From NCBI GenBank assembly GCA_001899635.1, contig MKVQ01000004.1:500023-564022 (forward strand): a stretch of 64,000 nt of DNA, written 5' to 3'. The notes beneath the pieces were generated by a model, which worked only from the letters and a program-made list of their open reading frames with translations, ran no database searches and was not told the DNA's origin. The stretch's first letter is position 1; every line of letters starts with the position of its first letter. Of this stretch, positions 16,875-24,937 are shown in pieces. This DNA comes from Myxococcales bacterium 68-20 (lineage in GTDB: Bacteria; Myxococcota_A; Polyangia; Polyangiales; Polyangiaceae). The translations under genes were made by a program, and so were the position numbers.

Positions 16875-18121
16875 GATCCTAGTGCCTTGCCCGCGAGGCT
16901 GCCATGCGGCGAACGCGACGGGAGCGACGGGAGCGACGGAAGCAAGGGCACGTTGCCGGTACGGAACACCGCATAGCTCGACAGGCCGTAGCGCTCGAGC
17001 ACGAAGGCCGTGATGGTGCTCTTGCAGATGATCTCCTTGACCCACGCCGCTAGACGACCGCGCAGGATCGGGCCGGTGAGACTTCCGTCGGCGCGCGTGC
17101 GCTGGACGACTCCGTCTCTGCGGCCGAGGCTCACGCAATAGACGGGCGTAGCGAAGTCCAGCGGCGCGAGCGGGCGACTGAAGAGCTCGGCGTGGAGGTT
17201 GTCGGCGACGTGCGCTCCGCTGGGCCCGGCGCTCTTGCAGCCCATCGGTATCGGGATCGCGCGCGGGGCGGCATGCGCGGCGAGGTCTCCGGCGACGTAG
17301 ATCGCAGGCTCGCTGACGGAGCGAAGGAACGGATCGACGAGCACCTGTCCGCGCGCGTTCGTCGCGAGCGAGAGGCCCGCCGGCAACGAAGCGCCGACGA
17401 CCCCTACCGTCCAGAGGCACAGATCGAACGGAACGTTCTCTTCGTCCGCCGCGGACCGCGTCACGACGTGATCGCGCTCGACACGCACCGCCGATGCGCT
17501 CCTTCGGACGTGTACCCCGAGCCGCTCGAGGACCTCGCCGAAGTGGCGACGTGCAGCGACGGAGAAGCCTGCCCCGATGGTGTCGTGGGACACGATCGTG
17601 ACGTCGAGCTCGGGCCATGACTCGGCGATCTCCGTCGCCGCTTCGATCCCCGTGAGGCCACCGCCGACGACGACCACGCGAGCACGTTCGGCAGCGAGAC
17701 CGGGAAGCCGCGCAGCCAGGAGCTCGGATCCGGCGACGTCGAGCGTGAGCGCGTGCTCGCGGACTCCTGGGTGACGGGTGTCGGAGCGTGAGCCGAGCGC
17801 GAGGACGAGACGATCCCAGGCGATGGGCGCCTCCGTCACCTCCCCTGCATCGGAGACATCGGCCACCGTGACGGTGCGTGCGTCCGAGTCGACCGCGATC
17901 GCGCGGCCGATGACGAGCTCCACGCCGGTGCCTTCGAGGAGGGCTGCGATGGATCGCGCGTTGGGTGCTCGGCCACCCGCGCGCTCGTGGAGGCGGATTC
18001 GTTCGACGAACCGATCGGTGGCGTTGACGAGGGTGACGCGCGCCTGTCCGCGTGACTTCCGTGCAAGGCGGATGGCCGCAGTGATGCCCGCGTAGCCCGC
18101 GCCGAGAATGACGACCTTCAT
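16871..18121 (-). CDS. NAD(P)/FAD-dependent oxidoreductase (type II NADH dehydrogenase-like)
   Basis: 416 residues from ATG 18121. The N-terminal FAD-binding Rossmann motif is VVILGAGYAGITAA (3-16). A second GxGxxG (VVVVGGGLTGIEAATEI, about 165-182) binds NAD(P)H, and an AGD motif (IYVAGDLAAH, about 290) precedes the C-terminal segment, as in NDH-2 and ferredoxin-reductase-like flavoproteins. A hydrophobic C-terminal patch may allow membrane association. It is the first gene of a two-gene operon whose second gene is the ECF41 sigma factor; the 4-base overlap says they are co-expressed. The last 15 codons include a 9-bp tandem repeat (16915-16941). Substrate unknown; likely quinone or a small oxidant. 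Confidence 0.92.
   Translation of the reverse strand: MKVVILGAGYAGITAAIRLARKSRGQARVTLVNATDRFVERIRLHERAGGRAPNARSIAALLEGTGVELVIGRAIAVDSDARTVTVADVSDAGEVTEAPIAWDRLVLALGSRSDTRHPGVREHALTLDVAGSELLAARLPGLAAERARVVVVGGGLTGIEAATEIAESWPELDVTIVSHDTIGAGFSVAARRHFGEVLERLGVHVRRSASAVRVERDHVVTRSAADEENVPFDLCLWTVGVVGASLPAGLSLATNARGQVLVDPFLRSVSEPAIYVAGDLAAHAAPRAIPIPMGCKSAGPSGAHVADNLHAELFSRPLAPLDFATPVYCVSLGRRDGVVQRTRADGSLTGPILRGRLAAWVKEIICKSTITAFVLERYGLSSYAVFRTGNVPLLPSLPSLPSRSPHGSLAGKALGS
16915..16941. repeat. 9-bp tandem repeat, three units
   Basis: GCGACGGGA repeated at 16915-16923 and 16924-16932, with a third copy (16933-16941) differing at one base. It is inside the 3' end of the oxidoreductase gene, encoding a Leu-Pro-Ser repeat. 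Period 9 and GAC-containing units resemble repeats at 47097 and 52227. Confidence 0.7.
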
Positions 18122-18230
18122 GCCCGGGAGACGAGCCAGCCAGGCCGCGTGTGACATGCGACGGTCGATTGTGGCGATCGAGCGCATTTTTCGGGCGACG
18201 CCGGCGGCTGGGCTAGAGTCGCCCGACGAG

Positions 18231-18803
18231 ATGGCCGCCACGAAGAAGGCGCTCGCAACGAGCACGGACAAACCAAGCCGGACCTTCGAGGTCACCGTCG
18301 CTCCGGCAGGCGAGAACTTCCTCGTGCGCCTTCCGTTCGATGCCAGAGCGGTCTTCGGGCAGGCGCGTCCGCCCGTCGTGGTCACCGTCGACGGCTACAG
18401 CTTTCCCTTCACCATCGCCGTGTACGGCGGAGAGTACTTCATCGGGATCCGGCGCTCGCATCGCGAAGCCGCCGGCCTCGAGCCGGGCCGCCGGGTGTCG
18501 ATCACGATCACGCGCGACGATCAGCCTCGCGTGATCGAGCCTCCGGCCGACCTCGCACGCGCGCTCGCGAAGAACGCGATCGCCCGCGCCGCATGGGAGG
18601 CCCTGAGCTTCTCGCACAAGCGGGAGCACGCGCAGGCGGTCCTCGAGGCGAAGAAGCCGGAGACACGCGCCCGACGCATCGAGAAGACGATCGAAGCGCT
18701 CACTGGATCGAAGAAGGCGACGTCCAAGAAGAAGGCCGCGGCCGAACGTCCCGCGAAGACCACGTCGAAGAAGACGACATCGCCGGGGCGCCCGCGGCCG
18801 TAG
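18231..18803 (+). CDS. DUF1905/OmdA-like (YdeI family) protein
   Basis: 190 residues from ATG 18231; the coding-like region starts here rather than at the upstream in-frame ATG. Residues about 18-95 form a DUF1905-type beta domain (FEVTVAPAGENFLVRLPFDA, then a VDGYSFPFTIAVYGG segment and IGIRRSHREAAGLEPG). Residues about 115-158 match the bacteriocin-protection OmdA/YdeI C-terminal helices (AWEALSFSHKREHAQAVLEA). The tail is a Lys/Thr/Ala-rich extension (SKKATSKKKAAAERPAKTTS), a likely nucleic-acid or polyanion-binding tail. Cytoplasmic; the biochemical role of the family is unresolved. Divergent from the oxidoreductase/ECF41 operon, so a shared regulatory region of about 110 bases lies between them. 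Confidence 0.87.
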   Translation: MAATKKALATSTDKPSRTFEVTVAPAGENFLVRLPFDARAVFGQARPPVVVTVDGYSFPFTIAVYGGEYFIGIRRSHREAAGLEPGRRVSITITRDDQPRVIEPPADLARALAKNAIARAAWEALSFSHKREHAQAVLEAKKPETRARRIEKTIEALTGSKKATSKKKAAAERPAKTTSKKTTSPGRPRP

Positions 18804-18878
18804 GGGAATCTCTCCCTTCTTCGGGCACGGCTCGGAGCGCTTCACCAATCACGTCCACCGCGCGAGACTAGGGATGTG

Positions 18879-19622
18879 ATGACGACCCATGGCCTCACAC
18901 TCGTCGGCGAAGGCTTCTCCCCGTGGACCGAAAAGGCTCGCTGGGCGCTCGACCATCATCGGATCCTCTATCGCTACGAGGAGTACACCCCGCTGCTCAG
19001 CGAGCCGTGGTTGCGGATCCGCGCCGGGCGCGGGAGCGGAACGATCAGCGTGCCGTACCTCCTCGGAGGAGACGGGCTCTCACTCGGAGACTCGTTCGCC
19101 ATCGCGCGGGAGGCCGACCGACGCGGCAACGGGTCTCTCGTGCCCGAGGACCAGATCGACGAGATCACGACCTGGAACGAGCGGAGCGAACGGCTCATGC
19201 GCGCGGGGCGGGCTCGGATCCTCGCGCAGACCGAAGAGAACAGAGAGCTCCAGATCGAGAGCCTGCCCTCACAGCTCCCGCAGGCGCTTCGCAGCATGCT
19301 CGCGCCGACGGTTCGGATCGGTACGGCCCACCTGCGAAAGAAGTACGCCGTCCGCCCGGTGCCCGACGAGGAGCTCGAGCCCGACCTCGCGGCGATTCGC
19401 GCCGCGATCGCCGGCGATCCATCGCGGCCGCTCCTCGGACGCTTCACGCTCGCGGACATCGCGATGGCGACGGCGCTGCAAGCCGTGCGTCCGCATCGGT
19501 CGGAGCCCGCGGGGCTCCTCCCCGCACAGCGAGAAGCCTGGGCACGCCCCGAGCTCGCCGCTCGATGGGAGGACGTCCTCGCGTGGCGCGACGCCATGAT
19601 CCGACACCGGTCGGAGGCGTAA
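18879..19622 (+). CDS. Glutathione S-transferase family protein
   Basis: 247 residues from ATG 18879 (GTG 18876 immediately before). The N-terminal thioredoxin-like domain begins LTLVGEGFSPWTEKARWALD, the expected position of the catalytic Ser/Cys/Tyr loop (Ser/Pro here), followed by the cis-Pro region (ISVPYLLGGDGLSLGDSFAI). The C-terminal half is all-alpha, with PLLGRFTLADIAMATALQAV close to the canonical GST C-terminal motif. It is 13 bases from the convergent ABC permease gene. Role: probably detoxifying conjugation; substrate unknown. Confidence 0.88.
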   Translation: MTTHGLTLVGEGFSPWTEKARWALDHHRILYRYEEYTPLLSEPWLRIRAGRGSGTISVPYLLGGDGLSLGDSFAIAREADRRGNGSLVPEDQIDEITTWNERSERLMRAGRARILAQTEENRELQIESLPSQLPQALRSMLAPTVRIGTAHLRKKYAVRPVPDEELEPDLAAIRAAIAGDPSRPLLGRFTLADIAMATALQAVRPHRSEPAGLLPAQREAWARPELAARWEDVLAWRDAMIRHRSEA

Positions 19623-19634
19623 GCGAGATTTTCC

Positions 19635-20321
19635 TCAGCGTGGACGGCGCGCCAGGCGCACGGCCAGCGCGAGGTACACCAGCATCAACACCACGAGCAT
19701 GATCGAGCTCACACGGCGCGAGAGCTCGAACGCCGTGGAGCCTCCGAGAAGGCTCATCAGGTGTCCGCGCGGCGTGAAGAGCGAGCCGAAGCCGCCCGGC
19801 GTCCCGATCAGGTAGTCGACCGCGAGGAACGCTCCGCGCATCGCGCCGCGACCGATCGCCGACCCCGCGCAGAAGTACGCCGCGTAGGCTGCGCCGCCGA
19901 CGAAAGCGACGCCGAACGACGCCGGGACATCCCAGACGAGCGGCGGATCCGAGGCGCCATGCGCGATGACGCACACGAGCCCCGCGAGGACGCCGCACAC
20001 GACGGCCGATGCCGCCATCGCGACGGCGATCGACGCGAGCGCGGCGCGCTGGGGCGACGCGCCGAGCGTGACGAGACCGCGCACGGCGGGTCGGAGACCG
20101 ACTCCTCCGAGCGTCGCACTGACGACGCCGTACGTGAGGAGCGGGACGATCACGACCCCGAACGTGCCGCGCAACACGTGATCCGCGCCGCTCGTGAGCC
20201 CCGTCGTGCGCGAAGAGAGCGCCGAGACGATCGCGAGCAGCGACCATCCCACGATCGGCAGCCATCCGCGCGGCGCGCGCAGGAGGCGCGCGAGCGGCAG
20301 CCGTAAGAGCGCCGTCATCAT
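19635..20321 (-). CDS. ABC-2-type permease (third gene of degenerate ABC operon)
   Basis: 228 residues from ATG 20321, whose ATGA overlaps the stop of the upstream ATPase-like gene. Five to six predicted membrane helices (for example GWLPIVGWSLLAIVSALS and SSIMLVVLMLVYLALAVRLA at the C-terminus), with no cytoplasmic domain. The fold and gene order suit the membrane subunit of an ABC-2 exporter such as GldF/CcmB-type proteins. With the other permease (21433-22272) it would make a heterodimeric channel. The partner ATPase lacks catalytic residues, so transport by this trio alone is doubtful. A 13-base gap separates it from the convergent GST gene. Confidence 0.78.
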   Translation of the reverse strand: MMTALLRLPLARLLRAPRGWLPIVGWSLLAIVSALSSRTTGLTSGADHVLRGTFGVVIVPLLTYGVVSATLGGVGLRPAVRGLVTLGASPQRAALASIAVAMAASAVVCGVLAGLVCVIAHGASDPPLVWDVPASFGVAFVGGAAYAAYFCAGSAIGRGAMRGAFLAVDYLIGTPGGFGSLFTPRGHLMSLLGGSTAFELSRRVSSIMLVVLMLVYLALAVRLARRPR

Positions 20322-21436
20322 CGCGCGCCTCCCGAAGGCGGCATCGACCCTGGCGGCACTGAACCGGGAGGCAGCGACGCGGGCGGCATCGAGCCCGGCA
20401 ACGGGGGGATGCCCGCCGGCGGGAGCACTCCGGGCAGCGCGCTCGGCGGGAGCGACGCGGGCCCCGGCGGGAGCGAGCCCGGCGGGGGCGACATCGCACG
20501 CGCCGCGAGCGCTGCGCGGATCGCGTCGAGCGAGAGCGTGCTCGCCTCGACGAGCTCCACGTCGACGCGTGCAGTCGCGATCGCGTGCGTGACCGCCCGC
20601 GAGAGACGCGCCAGATCGCGGCCGGAGACGACGACGGAGACCGCCTCCGACGGCGCCGCGTAGGTCGCGGTCTCGACGCGCGCGACCGCGTCGTCGCCGC
20701 CGAGGATGCCCGCGAGCGCCGCCGCCCCGCTCTTGCCGTGAGTCGGCGCGACCACCACGCGGATCGATGCGCCGCCCTCGGGCCCGAGGCTCATGTGCGC
20801 GAGCTCCGGCGGGAGCTGCGAGTAGATCCCCGACGTCAGGACGCCGAGCCGATCCGCGAGGCGCGTCGCATCGCGAGGCGAAGCGGTCGTGACGATCACA
20901 CACGCCGACGCAGCACGCGCGCGCAGTGCGTCGACGACGAGGCGCGGCGCAACCGGATCGAGCAGGGCGAGCGGCTCCTCGATCAAGAGCACCTCGGCCT
21001 TCGAACCGACGGCGATCGCGAGCGCTACGGCCCGCCGCTCCTCGAGCGCGAGCGACCGGACGCGACGACGTGCGAGCGCTCCGATCCCGAGCGCGCCGAG
21101 GATCTCCTCTGCCGAGCGTCGCGGCTCTCCGCGAAGGTCGGCGGCGAGATCGCAGACCTCGTCGACACGAAGCGCGTCGGGGAGCGGAGCTTCGAGAGAG
21201 ACACGTGCGAGCCGGGCCCGCACGGCATCGGGGCTGCCACCGAGGACGACGACGCGACCGGACGCCGGCGGCGCCGTCCCGTCGATCAGGTCGAGGAGCA
21301 GCGAGGTCCCGTCTTTCGGCGCACCGACGATCCCGAGGACGCCGGCGCGCTGCTCGAGGCTCACCTTCGTGAGCACCACGCGCGGTCGCCCGCGCTCCGC
21401 CGGGCCGCGAGCCGAAACGCCGGCGAGCTCGATCAT
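20318..21436 (-). CDS. ABC-transporter nucleotide-binding-domain homologue with all catalytic motifs degenerate
   Basis: 372 residues, ATG 21436, overlapping both neighbours by 4 bases. The ABC fold is recognisable from VLTKVSLEQRAGVLGIVG to ADRLGVLTSG. Walker A reads GAPKDGTS (38-45): Thr44 replaces the essential Lys of GKS. The Q-loop Gln is replaced (VSLEAPLPDAL). The signature LSGGQ reads LALEE (129-133). Walker B reads LLIEE (150-154), with Glu for Asp. The H-loop His is Ala (VTTASPRDA). The final 60 residues are a Pro/Gly/Ser repeat (PPGSVPPGSMPPSGG at the end). It probably binds partners without hydrolysing ATP, or it borrows a second ATPase. Operon: permease, this protein, permease. 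Confidence 0.85.
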   Translation of the reverse strand: MIELAGVSARGPAERGRPRVVLTKVSLEQRAGVLGIVGAPKDGTSLLLDLIDGTAPPASGRVVVLGGSPDAVRARLARVSLEAPLPDALRVDEVCDLAADLRGEPRRSAEEILGALGIGALARRRVRSLALEERRAVALAIAVGSKAEVLLIEEPLALLDPVAPRLVVDALRARAASACVIVTTASPRDATRLADRLGVLTSGIYSQLPPELAHMSLGPEGGASIRVVVAPTHGKSGAAALAGILGGDDAVARVETATYAAPSEAVSVVVSGRDLARLSRAVTHAIATARVDVELVEASTLSLDAIRAALAARAMSPPPGSLPPGPASLPPSALPGVLPPAGIPPLPGSMPPASLPPGSVPPGSMPPSGGAR

Positions 21437-22272
21437 ACGTCCTCCCGCTCGACGGCGGCGGCGTCACGCCGGACGAGCGCCAGCGCGATCCCCGTGAAGA
21501 TTGCGAGCGCCACGAACGCGCGGAGGAACCGGACCGGCTCGACCGATCCCGGCGCGAGCGACGAGCGAAGCGCAGCGAGCGCCGACGGGATGGCAAAGAG
21601 CTCGGTCACCTCGCTCGGGAGCGCTCCGGCGAGCGTGCTCGCGACGAGCTCCGGGACGACGAGGAAGAGGAGGAGCACGAGGTAGCCCGACATCCGCGTG
21701 CGCGCTCCGAGCGCCGCGAACGCGACCGGCGCCATCACCACGGCGAACGCGAGCGCGAACACGAGCGCGCCGAGCGTCGTGTGGACCGTGCGCAGCACCG
21801 CCTGCGTCTGCGTGGCGGCGACGATCGCGAGCGCGGAGACGAGCAGCGTGCCGCCCCCGACGACGACGGCGAGGACCGCGGCGAGACCGCCGACACGTGC
21901 GACGAGATAGCCCCGAAGCGACGTCGTCCGCATCACGAAGAGATGACGGATCCCCTCGACGCGATCGCGCCGTAGCGCGCCCATCGCGACGACGACGGCC
22001 TGCAAGAAGCCGCCTCCCCACGCGATCGCGCTCGAGGCGAGCACCGGCACGCTCGCCACCGGAGCGTCGCCCCCACGACGCGCGAACGCGAGCGCGAGGA
22101 TGGCGAGCACGAGGGCAGTGAGCGCCGATACCACCATCGATACCGTCGTGAGGACGCCACGTCGGGCGAGCGTCGCTCCGAGCGCGAGCAGCGCGGCGAG
22201 CCCGGTGTGAGCGCGCGCGTTCATCGACGCCGGCGCGGAGACTCCGTCGGGGCTCGCCGTGGACGCTGCCAT
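21433..22272 (-). CDS. ABC-2-type permease (first gene of degenerate ABC operon)
   Basis: 279 residues from ATG 22272; an in-frame ATG at 22290 and one at 22224 are alternatives. Six predicted membrane helices (including LTTVSMVVSALTALVLAILA, LAAVLAVVVGGGTLLVSALA and SGYLVLLLFLVVPELVAS) with Arg-rich cytoplasmic loops. The arrangement is typical of ABC-2 export permeases. The stop overlaps the start of the ATPase-like gene (ATGA). A divergent promoter region separates it from the pseudo-NtrC membrane protein. Confidence 0.78.
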   Translation of the reverse strand: MAASTASPDGVSAPASMNARAHTGLAALLALGATLARRGVLTTVSMVVSALTALVLAILALAFARRGGDAPVASVPVLASSAIAWGGGFLQAVVVAMGALRRDRVEGIRHLFVMRTTSLRGYLVARVGGLAAVLAVVVGGGTLLVSALAIVAATQTQAVLRTVHTTLGALVFALAFAVVMAPVAFAALGARTRMSGYLVLLLFLVVPELVASTLAGALPSEVTELFAIPSALAALRSSLAPGSVEPVRFLRAFVALAIFTGIALALVRRDAAAVEREDV

Positions 22273-22519
22273 TAGCCTCGAAAAGACCACAGCTTTGCGC
22301 CGTCCGAAAGGAGAGAGTCCACCGAGGACGCGGGCGCGACACCGGCGACACGGGCGAGACGGCGACAGCTGAGGAGAAGGCGCGGCCGCAGTCTAGTCCG
22401 GCTTCAATCTTGACGGCTCCACGGACGCAGGCCGCTCCAGTCAGGGGTGGCATGCCCGAGCTTGCCACGCGGCATGCTATAGGGCCGCTGCTCGCGCTAG
22501 GCTCGAGCGCCCGCGTTCG
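22273..22519. promoter_or_regulatory. Divergent promoter region with a 6-bp inverted repeat
   Basis: 247 bases between the ABC operon and the plus-strand pseudo-NtrC gene. It contains GTGGCA (22447-22452), 10-base spacer, TGCCAC (22463-22468), a plausible operator. Two GGCATGC copies flank it. No sigma-54 site with correct spacing is present. Confidence 0.45.
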
Positions 22520-24877
22520 ATGCTTTCCCGACGACGCCTCCCGCTCCTCGTCGCGTTTCCCGCGCTCTACGTCGGCGTGGCCGCGGTCCGCGCGGGCGAA
22601 GCGCGACCGTCGGCGTGGCTGCTCGTCGCGATCGCCGTCGTGATCGCGCTCATCGGAGGGCGGATCGACGAAGGCACGGAGCCCGTCGCAGCGCGCCTGA
22701 GGCTCTGGACCGCCACCGGCCTGTCCGTCGCCGTCGCGACGGCAGCCCTCTCGACGCGTCCCTTCTGGGCGGCGTTCGCGCGCGAGCTCGGCACGCTCGT
22801 GGCCATGCTCGCTGCGCTCCGCGCGATCCAGCGGATCGACGCTGAGGTCGGGCTCGCCGCCAAGGCCACGGAGGCGGCCTCGCAGCCCGGCTTCAGCCCG
22901 CGGGCGCTCTACCGCGCGGGGGTCGCCGCCGTCACGCTCGCGTGGGGCGCGCCGGCGTTGTTCGACGGGCTCGCGCTCTTCGGCGTGATCGGTGAAGCCA
23001 CCGCGTCGTCGGGCGCCCCGGTCGTCGCGGCCGGCTGCGGCGCGGTCGCGCTCTTCGCGCTCGGCGCAACCGCGCTCCTGATCGGCGGCGCCAGGCGTCT
23101 CGAGCTCGCTGTTCCACCACGAGCGCTGGCGTGTGCGGGCGCTGCCGGAGCGGGGCTCACGATCGGCGTCACGCTCGCGCTCACGAGCGTCGTGCCCGCG
23201 GACGCCGCCGCCGCGCTCGGGGGAGCGATCGCCTCGGCCCTAATCGTTCGTCTCGCAGGCACGCGCGATGCGCTCGGCCTCGCGCGCCGTGGCCGCCGCG
23301 CGCTCACCCTCGTCCTCTTCGGCGGCCCGGTCGCCGCGCTCGCAGCCATCGCGGTCGAGAGCAGGGCGTACGGCGGCAGCGGCGTCGCCCTCACGCTCGC
23401 AGCCGTAGCGCTGCTCGTCGGCGCGATCTCGCAGAAGCTCGAGGAGCCGCTGTTGCCCGTGAAGGGGATCCTCCTCGATGCCCTCGCCGAAGCGCGCAAC
23501 GCCGCTGGCGAGCGCGAGGCGCGCACCGCCATGGCCCACGCGCTCGTGCGCATCCGCGAGGCCTCCGCGGTGGGCCTCGGCCCGACCGCCTCGCCTTCGC
23601 CCGAGCTCTGGCTATTGCATCCTACACGCGTCATCACGGTCGATGCCGCCGGCTACCTCCAGGAGCGGGTCACCGCTCTTCCTGACGGGATCTTCGACGT
23701 GGCGCTCGGAGAGCCGGACGGCACGCTGCGCACCTCCGTGCTCCGCGCCCTCGAGGTACGGCGCGCGGACCTTCGGCCGATCCTCTCGTGGCTGGAGCAG
23801 CGCGACGCGCTCTTCGCGACGGTGATCGCCGATTCCGAGGATCCCGATGGCCTCCTCATCGTCCCCGCCGGCACGCGGACCGAGGAGCTCACCCTCGAGG
23901 AGGTCCGCGCCGCGAAGCTCCTGGCAGACGCATTCGTCGCCGTCTCGCAGGCCACGAGCGCGAGGGAGCGTCACCGCGAGCGCGAACGCGAGCTGCAGCA
24001 TCGCATCGATACGCTCGACGACGAGGCCGCGCGCCTCCGTCACACGATCGAGCTCGAGGCTGGCCGCCACGCGCTCGCCGCGACGCGCCTCGCCCGCCCC
24101 GCGACGGTGGGGATCTACTCCGCGGCGGCCCGCATGGCCTACGACGCGCTCGAGCGGCGCGTGTCGCATGAGGCTCCGACCATGCTCGTCGCCCGGGCCG
24201 GGATCGATCCGGTGCCCTACGTCGCGCGCGCGCACCTGTCGGGGACACGCAAGAGCGGGCCGCTCGTCGTCGTCGACGGCACTGCCTCGCGCGAGCACGA
24301 CGTCGATCGATGGAACGACGAAGAGACGAGCCCGCTCGCGCTCGCCGATCGTGGCCTCCTCTTCCTCGTCGACGGCGCAGCGCTCCCGCGCGAGGTCCAG
24401 GTCCTCGTCGCGCGCACGATCACCCAGCGCCGCGCTCCGTGGGAGCGCGCCTCACCGCTCGACATCGCGGTGGCGTTGAGCGCGACGAAGACCCTCGAAG
24501 AGCTGATCGAGTCCGGCCTCCTCGCGCCCGAGCTCGCGGCGCGCTTCGACGGCGGCGAGCCGATCATCCTTCCAAGGCTGCGCGATCGCGCCGAAGACCT
24601 CCACTCCATCGTCGCCGACCGCCTCGCCCGCGAAGGCCTCCGCGTCCACGGACGACCGATCGGGATCGACCACGCCGCCTTCAGCCGTCTCGTCGAGTAC
24701 CCGTTCGACGGCGAGGACGCGGAGGTCGCGTCGATCGTCACGCGGCTCGTCGCGCGCGCCCAGGGTGACGTCATCCGTGCCGCCGACGTCGACGCGCTCG
24801 GCCTTCTCCACGTCGACGAAGCCGAGCCGCCGAAGTGGCCCGAAGGCGCACGCGCCGCGAACCGGAATGACGGCTGA
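22520..24877 (+). CDS. Polytopic membrane protein ending in a degenerate sigma-54-activator (NtrC-type) AAA+ domain
   Basis: 785 residues, ATG 22520. About ten hydrophobic helices fill residues 1-315. A GAF-like stretch follows, then a coiled coil (about 475-522, RERERELQHRIDTLDDEAAR). From about 540 the sequence tracks a bacterial enhancer-binding-protein AAA+ domain: MAYDALERRVSHEAPTMLV, VARAHLSGTRKSGPLVVVDG, SPLALADRGLLFLVDGAALP, ELIESGLLAPELAARFD, LPRLRDRAEDLHSIV and VEYPFDGEDAEVASIV. The Walker A stretch is destroyed (ARAGIDPV; Val565 at the Lys position), the GAFTGA segment is deleted, Walker B DE has become Val617-Asp618 and there is no C-terminal helix-turn-helix. It cannot be a normal sigma-54 activator; a membrane-bound regulatory pseudo-AAA is more likely. 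Divergent from the degenerate ABC operon. Confidence 0.85.
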   Translation: MLSRRRLPLLVAFPALYVGVAAVRAGEARPSAWLLVAIAVVIALIGGRIDEGTEPVAARLRLWTATGLSVAVATAALSTRPFWAAFARELGTLVAMLAALRAIQRIDAEVGLAAKATEAASQPGFSPRALYRAGVAAVTLAWGAPALFDGLALFGVIGEATASSGAPVVAAGCGAVALFALGATALLIGGARRLELAVPPRALACAGAAGAGLTIGVTLALTSVVPADAAAALGGAIASALIVRLAGTRDALGLARRGRRALTLVLFGGPVAALAAIAVESRAYGGSGVALTLAAVALLVGAISQKLEEPLLPVKGILLDALAEARNAAGEREARTAMAHALVRIREASAVGLGPTASPSPELWLLHPTRVITVDAAGYLQERVTALPDGIFDVALGEPDGTLRTSVLRALEVRRADLRPILSWLEQRDALFATVIADSEDPDGLLIVPAGTRTEELTLEEVRAAKLLADAFVAVSQATSARERHRERERELQHRIDTLDDEAARLRHTIELEAGRHALAATRLARPATVGIYSAAARMAYDALERRVSHEAPTMLVARAGIDPVPYVARAHLSGTRKSGPLVVVDGTASREHDVDRWNDEETSPLALADRGLLFLVDGAALPREVQVLVARTITQRRAPWERASPLDIAVALSATKTLEELIESGLLAPELAARFDGGEPIILPRLRDRAEDLHSIVADRLAREGLRVHGRPIGIDHAAFSRLVEYPFDGEDAEVASIVTRLVARAQGDVIRAADVDALGLLHVDEAEPPKWPEGARAANRNDG

Positions 24878-24937
24878 CGGCATCGTCCGTCGACGAGCTC
24901 TCGCCAAGGATGATCGCGTTCGGGCCGACGGCGTTCC

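Noticed and set aside
22448-22465. Sigma-54-like promoter TGGCA...TTGC before the pseudo-NtrC gene
   Set aside because: The GG and GC elements are 15 bases apart instead of 12, so the spacing is wrong for sigma-54.
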